Part shown: piece after piece, positions 47,702 through 60,959 of the stretch
Layout of the letters: each line of letters opens with the position of its first letter
Position numbering within the stretch: position 1 is the stretch's first letter
DNA from: Henricia sp. BOLD:AAB3569
Lineage: Eukaryota; Echinodermata; Asteroidea; Spinulosida; Echinasteridae
Length of the DNA: 64,000 bases
Direction of reading: 5' to 3'
NCBI GenBank assembly: GCA_037783545.1
Contig: JBBELK010000458.1
Coordinates: 806,001 to 870,000, forward strand
The notes under the pieces: generated by a model
What the model saw: the letters and a program-made list of their open reading frames with translations, nothing else
Told to the model about the DNA's origin: nothing
Database searches by the model: none
Position numbers and translations under genes: made by a program

Positions 47702-50700
47702 TTTGTGCCAACAATTAGCATGCCGACACTGAGTTTTAGCTACATTCGACAATAACTCGTTCGGTTTGAACTGGAAACAGTTCAAATTTGCAGTATACGT
47801 TTGCGATGTAGATCTGTTTAAGCAGACAAAATGCGAAGCTTGTCTGGAAATTCCTTCAGCTCCAAACTTCCGATCATACCAGACACAGTGTTCTCCGAAA
47901 GCAGCGTCTGTTTGTGCCAACAATTAGTGTGCCGGCACTGAGTTTTAGCTACATTCGACAATAACTCGGTCGGTTTGAACAGGAAACAGTTCAAATTTGC
48001 AGTATACGTTTGCGTTGTAGATCTGTTGAAGCAGAAAACATGCGAAGCTTGTCTTGAAAGTCCTTCAGCTCCAAAATTGCGATCATACCAGACGCAGTGT
48101 TCTCCGAAAGCGGCGTCTGTTTGTGCCAACAATTAGTGTGCCGGCACTGAGTTTTAGCTACATTCGACAATAACTCGGTCGGTTTGAACAGGAAACAGTT
48201 CAAATTTGCAGTATACGTTTGCGTTGTAGATCTGTTTAAGCAGAAAACATGCGAAGCTTGTCTGGAAATTCCTTCAGCTCCAAAATTGCGATCATACCAG
48301 ACGCAGTGTTCTGCGAAAGCGTGGTCTGTTTGTGCCAACAATTAGCATGCCGACACTGAGTTTTAGCTACATTCGACAATAACTCGTTCGGTTTGAACTG
48401 GAAACAGTTCAAATTTGCAGTATACGTTTGCGATGTAGATCTGTTTAAGCAGACAAAATGCGAAGCTTGTCTGGAAATTCCTTCAGCTCCAAACTTCCGA
48501 TCATACCAGACACAGTGTTCTCCGAAAGCAGCGTCTGTTTGTGCCAACAATTAGCATGCCGACACTGAGTTTTAGCTACATTCGACAATAACTCGGCCGG
48601 TTTGAACAGGAAACAGTTCAAATTTGCAGTATACGTTTGCGATGTAGTTCTGTTTAAGCAGAAAACATGCGAAGCTTGTCTGGAAATTCCTTCAGCTCCA
48701 AAATTGCGATCATACCAGACGCAGTGTTCTCCGAAAGCGGGGTCTGTTTGTGCCAACAATTAGTGTGCCGGCACTGGGTTTTAGCTACATTCGACAATAA
48801 CTCGTTCTGTTTGAACTGGAAACAGTTCAAATTTGCAGTATACGTTTGCGATGTAGATCTGTTTAAGCAGACAAAATGCGAAGCTTGTCTGGAAATTCCT
48901 TCAGCTCCAAACTTTCGATCATACCAGACGCAGTGTTCTCCGAAAGCGGGGTCTGTTTGTGCCAACAATTAGTGTGCCGGCACTGAGTTTTAGCTACATT
49001 CGACAATAACTCGGCCGGTTTGAACAGGAAACAGTTCAAATTTGCAGTATACGTTTGCGATGTAGTTCTGTTTAAGCAGAAAAAATGCGAAGCTTGTCTG
49101 GAAATTCCTTCAGCTCCAAAATTGCGATCATACCAGACGCAGTGTTCTCCGAAAGCGGGGTCTGTTTGTGCCAACAATTAGTGTGCCGGCACTGAGTTTT
49201 AGCTACATTCGACAATAACTCGGCCGGTTTGAACAGGAAACAGTTCAAATTTGCAGTATACGTTTGCGATGTAGTTCTGTTTAAGCAGAAAACATGCGAA
49301 GCTTGTCTGGAAATTCCTTCAGCTCCAAAATTGCGATCATACCAGACGCAGTGTTCTCCGAAAGCGTGGTCTGTTTGTGCCAAACAATTAGTGTGCCGGC
49401 ACTGAGTTTTAGTTACATTTGACAATAACTCGGTCGGTTTGAACGGGAAACAGTTCAAATTTGCAGTATACGTTTGCGATGTAGTTCTGTTTAAGCAGAA
49501 CAAATGCGAAGCTTGTCTGGAAATTCTTTCAGCTCCCAAATTTCGATCATACTAGACGCAGTGTTCTCCGAAAGCGGGGTCTGTTTGTGCCAACAATTAG
49601 TGTGCCGGCACTGAGTTTTAGTTACATTTGACAATAACTCGGTCGGTTTGAACGGGAAACAGTTCAAATTTGCAGTATACGTTTGCGATGTAGTTCTGTT
49701 TAAGCAGAACAAATGCGAAGCTTGTCTGGAAATTCCTTCAGCTCCAAAATTGCGATCATACGAAAGCGGGGTCTGTTTGTACCAACAATTAGTGTGCCGG
49801 CACTGAGTTTTAGCTACATTCGACAATAACTCGGTCGGTTTGAACTGGAAACAGTTCAAATTTGCAGTATACGTTTGCGATGTAGATCTGTTTAAGCAGA
49901 AAACATGCGAAGCTTGTCTGGAAATTCCTTCAGCTCCAAAATTGCGATCATACCAGACGCAGTGTTCTCCGAAAGCGGCGTCTGTTTGTGCCAACAATTA
50001 GTGTGCCGGCACTGAATTTTAGCTACATTCGACAATAACTCGGTCGGTTTGAACAGGAAACAGTTCAAATTTGCAGTATACGTTTGCGTTGTAGATCTGT
50101 TTAAGCAGAAAACATGCGAAGCTTGTCTGGAAATTCCTTCAGCTCCAAAATTGCGATCATACCAGACGCAGTGTTCTGCGAAAGCGTGGTCTGTTTGTGC
50201 CAACAATTAGCATGCCGACACTGAGTTTTAGCTACATTCGACAATAACTCGTTCGGTTTGAACTGGAAACAGTTCAAATTTGCAGTATACGTTTGCGATG
50301 TAGATCTGTTTAAGCAGACAAAATGCGAAGCTTGTCTGGAAATTCCTTCAGCTCCAAACTTCCGATCATACCAGACGCAGTGTTCTCCGAAAGCAGCGTC
50401 TGTTTGTGCCAACAATTAGTGTGCCGGCAGTTACATTTGACAATAACTCGGTCGGTTTGAACGGGAAACAGTTCAAATTTGCAGTATACGTTTGTGATGT
50501 AGTTCTGTTTAAGCAGAAAAAATGCGAAGCTTGTCTGGAAATTCCTTCAGCTCCAAAATTGCGATCATACGAAAGCGGGGTCTGTTTGTACCAACAATTA
50601 GTGTGCCGGCACTGAGTTTTAGTTACATTTGACAATAACTCGGTCGGTTTGAACTGGAAACAGTTCAAATTTGCAGTATACGTTTGCGATGTAGATCTGT

Positions 50701-53700
50701 TGAAGCAGAAAACATGCGAAGCTTGTCTGGAAATTCCTTCAGCTCCAAAATTGCGATCATACCAGATGCAGTGTTCTCCGAAAGCGGGGTCTGTTTGTGC
50801 CAACAATTAGTGTGCCGGCACTGAGTTTTAGTTACATTTGACAATAACTCGGTCGGTTTGAACTGGAAACAGTTCAAATTTGCAGTATACGTTTGCGATG
50901 TAGATCTGTTGAAGCAGAAAACATGCGAAGCTTGTCTGGAAATTCCTTCAGCTCCAAAATTGCGATCATACCAGACGCAGTGTTCTCCGAAAGCGGCGTC
51001 TGTTTGTGCCAACAATTAGTGTGCCGGCACTGAGTTTTAGCTACATTCGACAATAACTCGGTCGGTTTGAACAGGAAACAGTTCAAATTTGCAGTATACG
51101 TTTGCGTTGTAGATCTGTTTAAGCAGAAAACATGCGAAGCTTGTCTGGAAATTCCTTCAGCTCCAAAATTGCGATCATACCAGACGCAGTGTTCTGCGAA
51201 AGCGTGGTCTGTTTGTGCCAACAATTAGCATGCCGACACTGAGTTTTAGCTACATTCGACAATAACTCGTTCGGTTTGAACTGGAAACAGTTCAAATTTG
51301 CAGTATACGTTTGCGATGTAGATCTGTTTAAGCAGACAAAATGCGAAGCTTGTCTGGAAATTCCTTCAGCTCCAAACTTCCGATCATACCAGACACAGTG
51401 TTCTCCGAAAGCAGCGTCTGTTTGTGCCAACAATTAGTGTGCCGGCACTGAGTTTTAGCTACATTCGACAATAACTCAGTCGGTTTGAACAGGAAACAGT
51501 TCAAATTTGCAGTATACGTTTGCGTTGTAGATCTGTTGAAGCAGAAAACATGCGAAGCTTGTCTGGAAATTCCTTCAGCTCCAAAATTGCGATCATACCA
51601 GACGCAGTGTTCTCCGAAAGCGGCGTCTGTTTGTGCCAACAATTAGTGTGCCGGCACTGAGTTTTAGCTACATTCGACAATAACTCGGTCGGTTTGAACA
51701 GGAAACAGTTCAAATTTGCAGTATACGTTTGCGTTGTAGATCTGTTTAAGCAGAAAACATGCGAAGCTTGTCTGGAAATTCCTTCAGCTCCAAAATTGCG
51801 ATCATACCAGACGCAGTGTTCTGCGAAAGCGTGGTCTGTTTGTGCCAACAATTAGCATGCCGACACTGAGTTTTAGCTACATTCGACAATAACTCGTTCG
51901 GTTTGAACTGGAAACAGTTCAAATTTGCAGTATACGTTTGCGATGTAGATCTGTTTAAGCAGACAAAATGCGAAGCTTGTCTGGAAATTCCTTCAGCTCC
52001 AAACTTCCGATCATACCAGACACAGTGTTCTCCGAAAGCAGCGTCTGTTTGTGCCAACAATTAGCATGCCGACACTGAGTTTTAGCTACATTCGACAATA
52101 ACTCGGCCGGTTTGAACAGGAAACAGTTCAAATTTGCAGTATACGTTTGCGATGTAGTTCTGTTTAAGCAGAAAACATGCGAAGCTTGTCTGGAAATTCC
52201 TTCAGCTCCAAAATTGCGATCATACCAGACGCAGTGTTCTCCGAAAGCGGGGTCTGTTTGTGCCAACAATTAGTGTGCCGGCACTGGGTTTTAGCTACAT
52301 TCGACAATAACTCGTTCTGTTTGAACTGGAAACAGTTCAAATTTGCAGTATACGTTTGCGATGTAGATCTGTTTAAGCAGACAAAATGCGAAGCTTGTCT
52401 GGAAATTCCTTTAGCTCCAAACTTTCGATCATACCAGACGCAGTGTTCTCCGAAAGCGGGGTCTGTTTGTGCCAACAATTAGTGTGCCGGCACTGAGTTT
52501 TAGCTACATTCGACAATAACTCGGCCGGTTTGAACAGGAAACAGTTCAAATTTGCAGTATACGTTTGCGATGTAGTTCTGTTTAAGCAGAAAAAATGCGA
52601 AGCTTGTCTGGAAATTCCTTCAGCTCCAAAATTGCGATCATACCAGACGCAGTGTTCTCCGAAAGCGTGGTCTGTTTGTGCCAAACAATTAGTGTGCCGG
52701 CACTGAGTTTTAGTTACATTTGACAATAACTCGGTCGGTTTGAACGGGAAACAGTTCAAATTTGCAGTATACGTATGCGATGTAGTTCTGTTTAAGCAGA
52801 ACAAATGCGAAGCTTGTCTGAAAATTCTTTCAGCTCCCAAATTTCGATCATACTAGACGCAGTGTTCTCCGAAAGCGGGGTCTGTTTGTGCCAACAATTA
52901 GTGTGCCGGCACTGAGTTTTAGCTACATTCGACAATAACTCGGTCGGTTTGAACGGGAAACAGTTCAAATTTGCAGTATACGTTTGCGTTGTAGATCTGT
53001 TTAAGCAGAAAACATGCGAAGCTTGTCTGGAAATTCCTTCAGCTCCAAAATTGCGATCATACCAGACGCAGTGTTCTCCGAAAGCGGCGTCTGTTTGTGC
53101 CAACAATTAGTGTGCCGGCACTGAGTTTTAGTTACATTTGACAATAACTCGGTCGGTTTGAACGGGAAACAGTTCAAATTTGCAGTATACGTTTGCGATG
53201 TAGTTCTGTTTAAGCAGAAAAAATGCGAAGCTTGTCTGGAAATTCCTTCAGCTCCAAAATTGCGATCATACCAGACGCAGTGTTCTCCGAAAGCGGGGTC
53301 TGTTTGTGCCAACAATTAGTGTGCCGGCACTGAGTTTTAGTTACATTTGACAATAACTCGGTCGGTTTGAACGGGAAACAGTTCAAATTTGCAGTATACG
53401 TTTGCGATGTAGTTCTGTTTAAGCAGAACAAATGCGAAGCTTGTCTGGAAATTCCTTCAGCTCCAAAATTTCGATCATACCAGACGCAGTGTTCTCCGAA
53501 AGTGGTGTCTGTTTGTGCCAACAATTAGTGTGCCGGCACTGAGTTTTAGCTACATTCGACAATAACTCGGTCGGTTTGAACAGGAAACAGTTCAAATTTG
53601 CAGTATACGTTTGCGATGTAGTTCTGTTTAAGCAGAAAAAATGCGAAGCTTGTCTGGAAATTCCTTCAGCTCCAAAATTGCGATCATACGAAAGCGGGGT

Positions 53701-54330
53701 CTGTTTGTACCAACAATTAGTGTGCCGGCACTGAGTTTTAGCTACATTCGACAATAACTCGTTCGGTTTGAACTGGAAACAGTTCAAATTTGCAGTATAC
53801 GTTTGCGATGTAGATCTGTTTAAGCAGACAAAATGCGAAGCTTGTCTGGAAATTCCTTCAGCTCCAAACTTCCGATCATACCAGACACAGTGTTCTCCGA
53901 AAGCAGCGTCTGTTTGTGCCAACAATTAGTGTGCCGGCACTGAGTTTTAGTTACATTTGACAATAACTCGGTCGGTTTGAACTGGAAACAGTTCAAATTT
54001 GCAGTATACGTTTGCGATGTAGATCTGTTGAAGCAGAAAACATGCGAAGCTTGTCTGGAAATTCCTTCAGCTCCAAAATTGCGATCATACCAGACGCAGT
54101 GTTCTCCGAAAGCGGCGTCTGTTTGTGCCAACAATTAGTGTGCCGGCACTGAGTTTTAGCTACATTCGACAATAACTCGGTCGGTTTGAACAGGAAACAG
54201 TTCAAATTTGCAGTATACGTTTGCGTTGTAGATCTGTTTAAGCAGAAAACATGCGAAGCTTGTCTGGAAATTCCTTCAGCTCCAAAATTGCGATCATACC
54301 AGACACAGTGTTCTGCGAAAGCGTGGTATG
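47702..54330 (+). repeat. 6,629-bp tandem duplication, copy 1
   Basis: The unit has 32 monomers: 26 of 209, 3 of 192, 2 of 210 and 1 of 199 bp, which sum exactly to 6,629. Ordered tags are CTTGAAAGTCC near 48,052, two CCAAACAATT insertions (49,382 and 52,682 areas), the 10-bp deletion at 50,429, AACTCAGTCGG at 51,477 and GAAAGTGGTG near 53,500. It is the largest tandem unit seen completely twice in the window. Confidence 0.92.
50429..50430 (+). other. 10-bp deletion marker, third copy
   Basis: The deletion junction is the same as at 904 (offset 49,525). It lies inside the first 6,629-bp unit and, with the copy 6,629 bases later, confirms that period. Confidence 0.9.
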
Positions 54331-57300
54331 TTTGTGCCAACAATTAGCATGCCGACACTGAGTTTTAGCTACATTCGACAATAACTCGTTCGGTTTGAAC
54401 TGGAAACAGTTCAAATTTGCAGTATACGTTTGCGATGTAGATCTGTTTAAGCAGACAAAATGCGAAGCTTGTCTGGAAATTCCTTCAGCTCCAAACTTCC
54501 GATCATACCAGACACAGTGTTCTCCGAAAGCAGCGTCTGTTTGTGCCAACAATTAGTGTGCCGGCACTGAGTTTTAGCTACATTCGACAATAACTCGGTC
54601 GGTTTGAACAGGAAACAGTTCAAATTTGCAGTATACGTTTGCGTTGTAGATCTGTTGAAGCAGAAAACATGCGAAGCTTGTCTTGAAAGTCCTTCAGCTC
54701 CAAAATTGCGATCATACCAGACGCAGTGTTCTCCGAAAGCGGCGTCTGTTTGTGCCAACAATTAGTGTGCCGGCACTGAGTTTTAGCTACATTCGACAAT
54801 AACTCGGTCGGTTTGAACAGGAAACAGTTCAAATTTGCAGTATACGTTTGCGTTGTAGATCTGTTTAAGCAGAAAACATGCGAAGCTTGTCTGGAAATTC
54901 CTTCAGCTCCAAAATTGCGATCATACCAGACGCAGTGTTCTGCGAAAGCGTGGTCTGTTTGTGCCAACAATTAGCATGCCGACACTGAGTTTTAGCTACA
55001 TTCGACAATAACTCGTTCGGTTTGAACTGGAAACAGTTCAAATTTGCAGTATACGTTTGCGATGTAGATCTGTTTAAGCAGACAAAATGCGAAGCTTGTC
55101 TGGAAATTCCTTCAGCTCCAAACTTCCGATCATACCAGACACAGTGTTCTCCGAAAGCAGCGTCTGTTTGTGCCAACAATTAGCATGCCGACACTGAGTT
55201 TTAGCTACATTCGACAATAACTCGGCCGGTTTGAACAGGAAACAGTTCAAATTTGCAGTATACGTTTGCGATGTAGTTCTGTTTAAGCAGAAAACATGCG
55301 AAGCTTGTCTGGAAATTCCTTCAGCTCCAAAATTGCGATCATACCAGACGCAGTGTTCTCCGAAAGCGGGGTCTGTTTGTGCCAACAATTAGTGTGCCGG
55401 CACTGGGTTTTAGCTACATTCGACAATAACTCGTTCTGTTTGAACTGGAAACAGTTCAAATTTGCAGTATACGTTTGCGATGTAGATCTGTTTAAGCAGA
55501 CAAAATGCGAAGCTTGTCTGGAAATTCCTTCAGCTCCAAACTTTCGATCATACCAGACGCAGTGTTCTCCGAAAGCGGGGTCTGTTTGTGCCAACAATTA
55601 GTGTGCCGGCACTGAGTTTTAGCTACATTCGACAATAACTCGGCCGGTTTGAACAGGAAACAGTTCAAATTTGCAGTATACGTTTGCGATGTAGTTCTGT
55701 TTAAGCAGAAAAAATGCGAAGCTTGTCTGGAAATTCCTTCAGCTCCAAAATTGCGATCATACCAGACGCAGTGTTCTCCGAAAGCGGGGTCTGTTTGTGC
55801 CAACAATTAGTGTGCCGGCACTGAGTTTTAGCTACATTCGACAATAACTCGGCCGGTTTGAACAGGAAACAGTTCAAATTTGCAGTATACGTTTGCGATG
55901 TAGTTCTGTTTAAGCAGAAAACATGCGAAGCTTGTCTGGAAATTCCTTCAGCTCCAAAATTGCGATCATACCAGACGCAGTGTTCTCCGAAAGCGTGGTC
56001 TGTTTGTGCCAAACAATTAGTGTGCCGGCACTGAGTTTTAGTTACATTTGACAATAACTCGGTCGGTTTGAACGGGAAACAGTTCAAATTTGCAGTATAC
56101 GTTTGCGATGTAGTTCTGTTTAAGCAGAACAAATGCGAAGCTTGTCTGGAAATTCTTTCAGCTCCCAAATTTCGATCATACTAGACGCAGTGTTCTCCGA
56201 AAGCGGGGTCTGTTTGTGCCAACAATTAGTGTGCCGGCACTGAGTTTTAGTTACATTTGACAATAACTCGGTCGGTTTGAACGGGAAACAGTTCAAATTT
56301 GCAGTATACGTTTGCGATGTAGTTCTGTTTAAGCAGAACAAATGCGAAGCTTGTCTGGAAATTCCTTCAGCTCCAAAATTGCGATCATACGAAAGCGGGG
56401 TCTGTTTGTACCAACAATTAGTGTGCCGGCACTGAGTTTTAGCTACATTCGACAATAACTCGGTCGGTTTGAACTGGAAACAGTTCAAATTTGCAGTATA
56501 CGTTTGCGATGTAGATCTGTTTAAGCAGAAAACATGCGAAGCTTGTCTGGAAATTCCTTCAGCTCCAAAATTGCGATCATACCAGACGCAGTGTTCTCCG
56601 AAAGCGGCGTCTGTTTGTGCCAACAATTAGTGTGCCGGCACTGAATTTTAGCTACATTCGACAATAACTCGGTCGGTTTGAACAGGAAACAGTTCAAATT
56701 TGCAGTATACGTTTGCGTTGTAGATCTGTTTAAGCAGAAAACATGCGAAGCTTGTCTGGAAATTCCTTCAGCTCCAAAATTGCGATCATACCAGACGCAG
56801 TGTTCTGCGAAAGCGTGGTCTGTTTGTGCCAACAATTAGCATGCCGACACTGAGTTTTAGCTACATTCGACAATAACTCGTTCGGTTTGAACTGGAAACA
56901 GTTCAAATTTGCAGTATACGTTTGCGATGTAGATCTGTTTAAGCAGACAAAATGCGAAGCTTGTCTGGAAATTCCTTCAGCTCCAAACTTCCGATCATAC
57001 CAGACGCAGTGTTCTCCGAAAGCAGCGTCTGTTTGTGCCAACAATTAGTGTGCCGGCAGTTACATTTGACAATAACTCGGTCGGTTTGAACGGGAAACAG
57101 TTCAAATTTGCAGTATACGTTTGTGATGTAGTTCTGTTTAAGCAGAAAAAATGCGAAGCTTGTCTGGAAATTCCTTCAGCTCCAAAATTGCGATCATACG
57201 AAAGCGGGGTCTGTTTGTACCAACAATTAGTGTGCCGGCACTGAGTTTTAGTTACATTTGACAATAACTCGGTCGGTTTGAACTGGAAACAGTTCAAATT

Positions 57301-60300
57301 TGCAGTATACGTTTGCGATGTAGATCTGTTGAAGCAGAAAACATGCGAAGCTTGTCTGGAAATTCCTTCAGCTCCAAAATTGCGATCATACCAGATGCAG
57401 TGTTCTCCGAAAGCGGGGTCTGTTTGTGCCAACAATTAGTGTGCCGGCACTGAGTTTTAGTTACATTTGACAATAACTCGGTCGGTTTGAACTGGAAACA
57501 GTTCAAATTTGCAGTATACGTTTGCGATGTAGATCTGTTGAAGCAGAAAACATGCGAAGCTTGTCTGGAAATTCCTTCAGCTCCAAAATTGCGATCATAC
57601 CAGACGCAGTGTTCTCCGAAAGCGGCGTCTGTTTGTGCCAACAATTAGTGTGCCGGCACTGAGTTTTAGCTACATTCGACAATAACTCGGTCGGTTTGAA
57701 CAGGAAACAGTTCAAATTTGCAGTATACGTTTGCGTTGTAGATCTGTTTAAGCAGAAAACATGCGAAGCTTGTCTGGAAATTCCTTCAGCTCCAAAATTG
57801 CGATCATACCAGACGCAGTGTTCTGCGAAAGCGTGGTCTGTTTGTGCCAACAATTAGCATGCCGACACTGAGTTTTAGCTACATTCGACAATAACTCGTT
57901 CGGTTTGAACTGGAAACAGTTCAAATTTGCAGTATACGTTTGCGATGTAGATCTGTTTAAGCAGACAAAATGCGAAGCTTGTCTGGAAATTCCTTCAGCT
58001 CCAAACTTCCGATCATACCAGACACAGTGTTCTCCGAAAGCAGCGTCTGTTTGTGCCAACAATTAGTGTGCCGGCACTGAGTTTTAGCTACATTCGACAA
58101 TAACTCAGTCGGTTTGAACAGGAAACAGTTCAAATTTGCAGTATACGTTTGCGTTGTAGATCTGTTGAAGCAGAAAACATGCGAAGCTTGTCTGGAAATT
58201 CCTTCAGCTCCAAAATTGCGATCATACCAGACGCAGTGTTCTCCGAAAGCGGCGTCTGTTTGTGCCAACAATTAGTGTGCCGGCACTGAGTTTTAGCTAC
58301 ATTCGACAATAACTCGGTCGGTTTGAACAGGAAACAGTTCAAATTTGCAGTATACGTTTGCGTTGTAGATCTGTTTAAGCAGAAAACATGCGAAGCTTGT
58401 CTGGAAATTCCTTCAGCTCCAAAATTGCGATCATACCAGACGCAGTGTTCTGCGAAAGCGTGGTCTGTTTGTGCCAACAATTAGCATGCCGACACTGAGT
58501 TTTAGCTACATTCGACAATAACTCGTTCGGTTTGAACTGGAAACAGTTCAAATTTGCAGTATACGTTTGCGATGTAGATCTGTTTAAGCAGACAAAATGC
58601 GAAGCTTGTCTGGAAATTCCTTCAGCTCCAAACTTCCGATCATACCAGACACAGTGTTCTCCGAAAGCAGCGTCTGTTTGTGCCAACAATTAGCATGCCG
58701 ACACTGAGTTTTAGCTACATTCGACAATAACTCGGCCGGTTTGAACAGGAAACAGTTCAAATTTGCAGTATACGTTTGCGATGTAGTTCTGTTTAAGCAG
58801 AAAACATGCGAAGCTTGTCTGGAAATTCCTTCAGCTCCAAAATTGCGATCATACCAGACGCAGTGTTCTCCGAAAGCGGGGTCTGTTTGTGCCAACAATT
58901 AGTGTGCCGGCACTGGGTTTTAGCTACATTCGACAATAACTCGTTCTGTTTGAACTGGAAACAGTTCAAATTTGCAGTATACGTTTGCGATGTAGATCTG
59001 TTTAAGCAGACAAAATGCGAAGCTTGTCTGGAAATTCCTTTAGCTCCAAACTTTCGATCATACCAGACGCAGTGTTCTCCGAAAGCGGGGTCTGTTTGTG
59101 CCAACAATTAGTGTGCCGGCACTGAGTTTTAGCTACATTCGACAATAACTCGGCCGGTTTGAACAGGAAACAGTTCAAATTTGCAGTATACGTTTGCGAT
59201 GTAGTTCTGTTTAAGCAGAAAAAATGCGAAGCTTGTCTGGAAATTCCTTCAGCTCCAAAATTGCGATCATACCAGACGCAGTGTTCTCCGAAAGCGTGGT
59301 CTGTTTGTGCCAAACAATTAGTGTGCCGGCACTGAGTTTTAGTTACATTTGACAATAACTCGGTCGGTTTGAACGGGAAACAGTTCAAATTTGCAGTATA
59401 CGTATGCGATGTAGTTCTGTTTAAGCAGAACAAATGCGAAGCTTGTCTGAAAATTCTTTCAGCTCCCAAATTTCGATCATACTAGACGCAGTGTTCTCCG
59501 AAAGCGGGGTCTGTTTGTGCCAACAATTAGTGTGCCGGCACTGAGTTTTAGCTACATTCGACAATAACTCGGTCGGTTTGAACAGGAAACAGTTCAAATT
59601 TGCAGTATACGTTTGCGTTGTAGATCTGTTTAAGCAGAAAACATGCGAAGCTTGTCTGGAAATTCCTTCAGCTCCAAAATTGCGATCATACCAGACGCAG
59701 TGTTCTCCGAAAGCGGCGTCTGTTTGTGCCAACAATTAGTGTGCCGGCACTGAGTTTTAGTTACATTTGACAATAACTCGGTCGGTTTGAACGGGAAACA
59801 GTTCAAATTTGCAGTATACGTTTGCGATGTAGTTCTGTTTAAGCAGAAAAAATGCGAAGCTTGTCTGGAAATTCCTTCAGCTCCAAAATTGCGATCATAC
59901 CAGACGCAGTGTTCTCCGAAAGCGGGGTCTGTTTGTGCCAACAATTAGTGTGCCGGCACTGAGTTTTAGTTACATTTGACAATAACTCGGTCGGTTTGAA
60001 CGGGAAACAGTTCAAATTTGCAGTATACGTTTGCGATGTAGTTCTGTTTAAGCAGAACAAATGCGAAGCTTGTCTGGAAATTCCTTCAGCTCCAAAATTT
60101 CGATCATACCAGACGCAGTGTTCTCCGAAAGTGGTGTCTGTTTGTGCCAACAATTAGTGTGCCGGCACTGAGTTTTAGCTACATTCGACAATAACTCGGT
60201 CGGTTTGAACAGGAAACAGTTCAAATTTGCAGTATACGTTTGCGATGTAGTTCTGTTTAAGCAGAAAAAATGCGAAGCTTGTCTGGAAATTCCTTCAGCT

Positions 60301-60959
60301 CCAAAATTGCGATCATACGAAAGCGGGGTCTGTTTGTACCAACAATTAGTGTGCCGGCACTGAGTTTTAGCTACATTCGACAATAACTCGTTCGGTTTGA
60401 ACTGGAAACAGTTCAAATTTGCAGTATACGTTTGCGATGTAGATCTGTTTAAGCAGACAAAATGCGAAGCTTGTCTGGAAATTCCTTCAGCTCCAAACTT
60501 CCGATCATACCAGACACAGTGTTCTCCGAAAGCAGCGTCTGTTTGTGCCAACAATTAGTGTGCCGGCACTGAGTTTTAGTTACATTTGACAATAACTCGG
60601 TCGGTTTGAACTGGAAACAGTTCAAATTTGCAGTATACGTTTGCGATGTAGATCTGTTGAAGCAGAAAACATGCGAAGCTTGTCTGGAAATTCCTTCAGC
60701 TCCAAAATTGCGATCATACCAGACGCAGTGTTCTCCGAAAGCGGCGTCTGTTTGTGCCAACAATTAGTGTGCCGGCACTGAGTTTTAGCTACATTCGACA
60801 ATAACTCGGTCGGTTTGAACAGGAAACAGTTCAAATTTGCAGTATACGTTTGCGTTGTAGATCTGTTTAAGCAGAAAACATGCGAAGCTTGTCTGGAAAT
60901 TCCTTCAGCTCCAAAATTGCGATCATACCAGACACAGTGTTCTGCGAAAGCGTGGTATG
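54331..60959 (+). repeat. 6,629-bp tandem duplication, copy 2
   Basis: All tags of copy 1 recur 6,629 bases later, including the rare AACTCAGTCGG at 58,107. One difference seen is GAACGGG near 52,951 versus GAACAGG near 59,580. Homology past the join ends near 61,143, where CAGACGCAG replaces CAGACACAG. After this the sequence follows the 5.0-7.8 kb order instead of starting a third unit. Confidence 0.92.
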
